This document shows positions 4,221 to 6,562 of a stretch of 6,562 nt of DNA, piece by piece (the first letter of the stretch is position 1; the number at the start of each line of letters is the position of its first letter). Under the pieces are notes generated by a model. The model was not told where the DNA came from and did no database searches. It worked only from the letters and a program-made list of their open reading frames with translations. The stretch comes from Acidobacteriota bacterium (lineage in GTDB: Bacteria; Acidobacteriota; Vicinamibacteria; Vicinamibacterales; CAVVIG01), in NCBI GenBank assembly GCA_003222555.1, contig QHWL01000210.1, positions 1-6,562 on the forward strand, written 5' to 3'. The position numbers and the translations under genes are program-made.

Positions 4221-6487
4221 CGCCATACGAGGACACCTCCATCGCCGCCGATCCGGCGCACAAGGAAACCCGCGTGAGCAAGCTCGTACCGACGCACGAG
4301 TACACGGTCGGTGGTCCTGTGCTGAAGGATCGGCTCTGGTTCTTCACCGCCGGACGAATCCAGACTCAGAAAGAAGGGCGCCAGCTCGTCGCCACAAACG
4401 TTCCATACACGTTCCAGGAGCCGACGCGTCGCTACGAGGGCAAGGGAACGTTCTCGGCAACGTCGAACCACCGGTTCCAGGGGGCGTACACGAAGATCAT
4501 CGACGATCAGGTGAACAACACGTTCAACACGGCGGCGTCGATGGACCTCAACAGTCTCGAAACGCGCAAGTTGCCGCAGGATTTGTACGTGGTGAATTAC
4601 AGCGGCGTCATCACGCCCACCTTCTTTGTGGAAGGCCTGGTGTCCCGACGCCGCTTCACGTTCGAAGGTTCCGGTGCGAAGTCGACGGATCTCATCGACG
4701 GGACGCTCATGATCGACAACGCGCGCAACTATCGGTACTGGTCGGCGACTTTCTGCGGTGTCTGCGATCCGGAGAAGCGCGACAACCAGGACTTCTACGG
4801 GAAGGGCACGTACTTCCTGTCAAAGAAGGGCTCGGGCTCGCATACGATGGTGTTCGGGGGCGACGCCTTCAACGACGTCCGGTCGGCAAACAACCATCAG
4901 TCGGGCAGCGACTACCGCATTCTCGGCACCGGGTCCATCGTCCGCGGCGCGGGAGAATCCGCGGCCATCTATCCGGTGCTGCTCGGCGACGGGACGACCC
5001 GCATTCAGTGGAACCCGATTCCTATTTCCTCCAAAGGCTCGAAGTTTCGCACCTATTCGGCGTTCTACAACGACAATTGGCGAGTCAACGCGAAGCTGAC
5101 GGCCAACCTGGGCGTGCGGTGGGACAAGAACCACGGGCTCGATCAGCAGGGCACGCTGGTCGTGACGACCAGCGCAGTCAGCCCGCGTCTCGGCGTCGTG
5201 ATCGACCCCACGGGCGGCGGGAAGTTGTCGGTGACCGCGAGCTTTGCGAAGTACGCCGCTGCGATCTCCAACAGCGTCGCCGATGCCGGGTCGGCCGCGG
5301 GAAACCCGCAGCAGTTCCGGTTCTTCTACCGCGGACCCAACATCAACGCCGATGCCAAGGCGGCGAATCTGACGCCCACGCCAGCCGCGATCCGTCAGGT
5401 GTTCGACTGGTACACGGCCAACGGCGGCGCGAATTTGCCGTTCGCCGACGCGCCAGTTCTTCCTGGCGTTGCGAGGAAAATCGGTTCGGCCTTGAAATCG
5501 CCGAGTGTGCTGGAGTACGCGACGGGGGTCAACCGGCAGTTCGGAACCCGCGCAGCCGCCCGCGCCGATCTCGTGTACCGCGACTATCGCGATCTGTACG
5601 TTTACCGGCAGGACACGACGACCGGCAAGGTGGCCGCGAGTACCGGCCAGCAATTCGACCTGACGCTCGTCGAAAACACGAACGACTTGAAGAGGCGGTA
5701 CGCCGGGCTGACGACTCAGGGCACCTATCGGTTCACGACGCGAGCCGATGTCGGCGCCACGTACACGCTTTCGCGCTCGTGGGGCAACTTCAATGGCGAG
5801 AGCGTCGGCAGCGGTCCGACGCCGGGTGAAATTCTGCAGTACCCGGAGTACAGGCAGGCGTCGTGGAACTATCCCGAGGGTGATCTCCAGACCGATCAGC
5901 GTCACCGCGCGCGGCTCTGGATCAACTACGGTCTTCCGTGGGTGGACGGCCTGACGCTCAGCCTGCTCGAAACGCTCGAGAGCGGGGTGCCCTATGGCGC
6001 GAACAACTTGAACAACGCCAGCGCGAACGGCGTCGACCCGCGTCCGTATGTGACCAACCCGGGCTACCTGACACCGCTGACCGGCGCAGTGACGAATTAC
6101 TTCTTCACGCCTCGCGACGCGTTCCGCGCGGAGCGTGAGGCTCGCGCCGATTTCGCGGCGAACTACACCTATGGGCTGAAGACCGGGAACCGGCGAGTGG
6201 ACCTGTTCTTTCAGGCGCAGGTGATCAACCTGTTCAACCAGTTCCAGCTCTGCGGCTCCGGCGACACGGTGTTCCTCAACGGCGGAACGGTGACGCAGAC
6301 TCGCATCGACCAGACCATCCGCACGGCGGTCAGCAATCCTACGTTGTATCAGCCCTTCAATCCGTTCACGACCACGCCCGTCCAGGGCGTCAACTGGGAT
6401 TACGGTCCGAACTTCGGCAAGCCACTCAACCGGTTCGCGTACACCTCACCGCGGACGGTCAGAATCGGGTTCGGGGTGCGGTTCTAA
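4100..6487 (+). CDS. Plug end and beta-barrel of the same TonB-dependent receptor
   Basis: This continues the receptor starting at 3429. Family-like sequence in this frame begins at CTG 4052 (LYIEDAIQEANVATAG), 48 nt before the first start-type codon, GTG 4100. That shows the GTG is an artefact of the frameshift and not a real start. Numbering as a restored 1019-residue protein, the plug signature VSAEYGRFSGGVVNVVTKSG is at 225-244. It is followed by a long outer-membrane barrel with alternating strands and aromatic girdles. A paired-Cys loop FCGVCDPEKRDNQ has Cys443 and Cys446. The C-terminal strand SPRTVRIGFGVRF ends in Phe, the usual outer-membrane assembly signal. The intact protein would use TonB/ExbBD energy to import a large substrate, perhaps an oligosaccharide, peptide or metal complex; the substrate is not predictable. 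A G-rich repeat begins 2 nt after the TAA. Confidence 0.88.
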   Translation: MSAEYGRFSGGVVNVVTKSGGNQFTGSFRETFNNDGWRTLTPYEDTSIAADPAHKETRVSKLVPTHEYTVGGPVLKDRLWFFTAGRIQTQKEGRQLVATNVPYTFQEPTRRYEGKGTFSATSNHRFQGAYTKIIDDQVNNTFNTAASMDLNSLETRKLPQDLYVVNYSGVITPTFFVEGLVSRRRFTFEGSGAKSTDLIDGTLMIDNARNYRYWSATFCGVCDPEKRDNQDFYGKGTYFLSKKGSGSHTMVFGGDAFNDVRSANNHQSGSDYRILGTGSIVRGAGESAAIYPVLLGDGTTRIQWNPIPISSKGSKFRTYSAFYNDNWRVNAKLTANLGVRWDKNHGLDQQGTLVVTTSAVSPRLGVVIDPTGGGKLSVTASFAKYAAAISNSVADAGSAAGNPQQFRFFYRGPNINADAKAANLTPTPAAIRQVFDWYTANGGANLPFADAPVLPGVARKIGSALKSPSVLEYATGVNRQFGTRAAARADLVYRDYRDLYVYRQDTTTGKVAASTGQQFDLTLVENTNDLKRRYAGLTTQGTYRFTTRADVGATYTLSRSWGNFNGESVGSGPTPGEILQYPEYRQASWNYPEGDLQTDQRHRARLWINYGLPWVDGLTLSLLETLESGVPYGANNLNNASANGVDPRPYVTNPGYLTPLTGAVTNYFFTPRDAFRAEREARADFAANYTYGLKTGNRRVDLFFQAQVINLFNQFQLCGSGDTVFLNGGTVTQTRIDQTIRTAVSNPTLYQPFNPFTTTPVQGVNWDYGPNFGKPLNRFAYTSPRTVRIGFGVRF

Positions 6488-6488
6488 C

Positions 6489-6542
6489 GGGGCAGGTGGG
6501 GCTGGTGGGGCAGCTGGGGCTGGTGGGGCAGCTGGGGCTGGA
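6489..6542 (+). repeat. Six-fold 9-bp G-rich tandem repeat (three 18-bp units), G-quadruplex motif
   Basis: Three 18-bp units start at 6489, 6507 and 6525, built from six 9-mers of consensus GGGGCWGST. Runs of four G recur exactly every 9 nt (6489, 6498, 6507, 6516, 6525, 6534) with 5-nt spacers, the pattern expected of a stable G-quadruplex on the plus strand, and therefore in the receptor mRNA 3' end. A small inverted repeat ATGGGT-A-ACCCAT (6542-6554) follows. No coding sequence is recognised after it in the window. Confidence 0.85.
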
Positions 6543-6562
6543 TGGGTAACCCATGGCCGGAA

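Noticed and set aside
4207..5829. 540-codon plus-strand open frame overlapping the receptor
   Set aside because: Out-of-frame shadow with Arg/Gly/His-rich composition; the receptor frame carries the conserved plug and barrel sequence.
4820..5905. 361-codon minus-strand open frame under the TonB receptor
   Set aside because: Arg-rich, motif-free shadow of the beta-barrel coding sequence.
1..6562. tRNA or rRNA genes
   Set aside because: No cloverleaf with a GTTCRA-type T-arm and no conserved rRNA segment was seen on either strand.

Overview
The window is high-GC bacterial DNA. Its best fit is a soil Acidobacteriota, probably class Vicinamibacteria. That placement is an inference from an Oar-type TonB-dependent receptor with a carboxypeptidase-regulatory-like N-terminal domain, a short RNB-family ribonuclease of the type I associate with that group, and abundant short hairpin repeats between genes. 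No rRNA or tRNA is present to confirm it.

Layout from left to right. Positions 1-139 hold the last 45 codons of a plus-strand gene, possibly a subtilase. A 100-base convergent gap (140-241) carries two near-identical hairpin repeats. Positions 242-1867 (minus strand) are one RNB-family ribonuclease gene broken in two by a 210-bp block rich in inverted repeats (596-805). The block replaces the segment that should carry the conserved catalytic Arg motif, and it preserves the reading frame while bringing three stop codons. Positions 1871-3154 (minus) encode an intact FAD-dependent amine/amino-acid oxidoreductase of the DAO family. It ends 3 nt before the ribonuclease start, so the two form an operon.

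A divergent intergenic region (3155-3428) holds a palindrome, a 9-nt periodic repeat, a possible -10 element between two CTTAAG palindromes, and a five-codon mini-ORF overlapping a terminator-like hairpin. Positions 3429-6487 (plus) encode a TonB-dependent outer-membrane receptor of about 1019 residues with a good signal peptide and Shine-Dalgarno sequence. It is broken by a single-base frameshift at about 4050-4055. The window ends in a six-fold 9-bp G-rich repeat with strong G-quadruplex potential, starting 2 nt after the receptor stop codon.

The genes do not form one obvious pathway. The oxidoreductase is probably catabolic, the ribonuclease is probably dead or separated into non-functional parts, and the receptor would import a nutrient through the outer membrane if the frameshift is a sequencing error. 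The most unusual content is the density of palindromic elements. Several share a conserved C-TGAAA-G loop on different, self-complementary stems. Members or similar repeats sit inside or at the edges of genes: within the ribonuclease, at its stop codon, in the linker of the oxidoreductase, and directly after the receptor.
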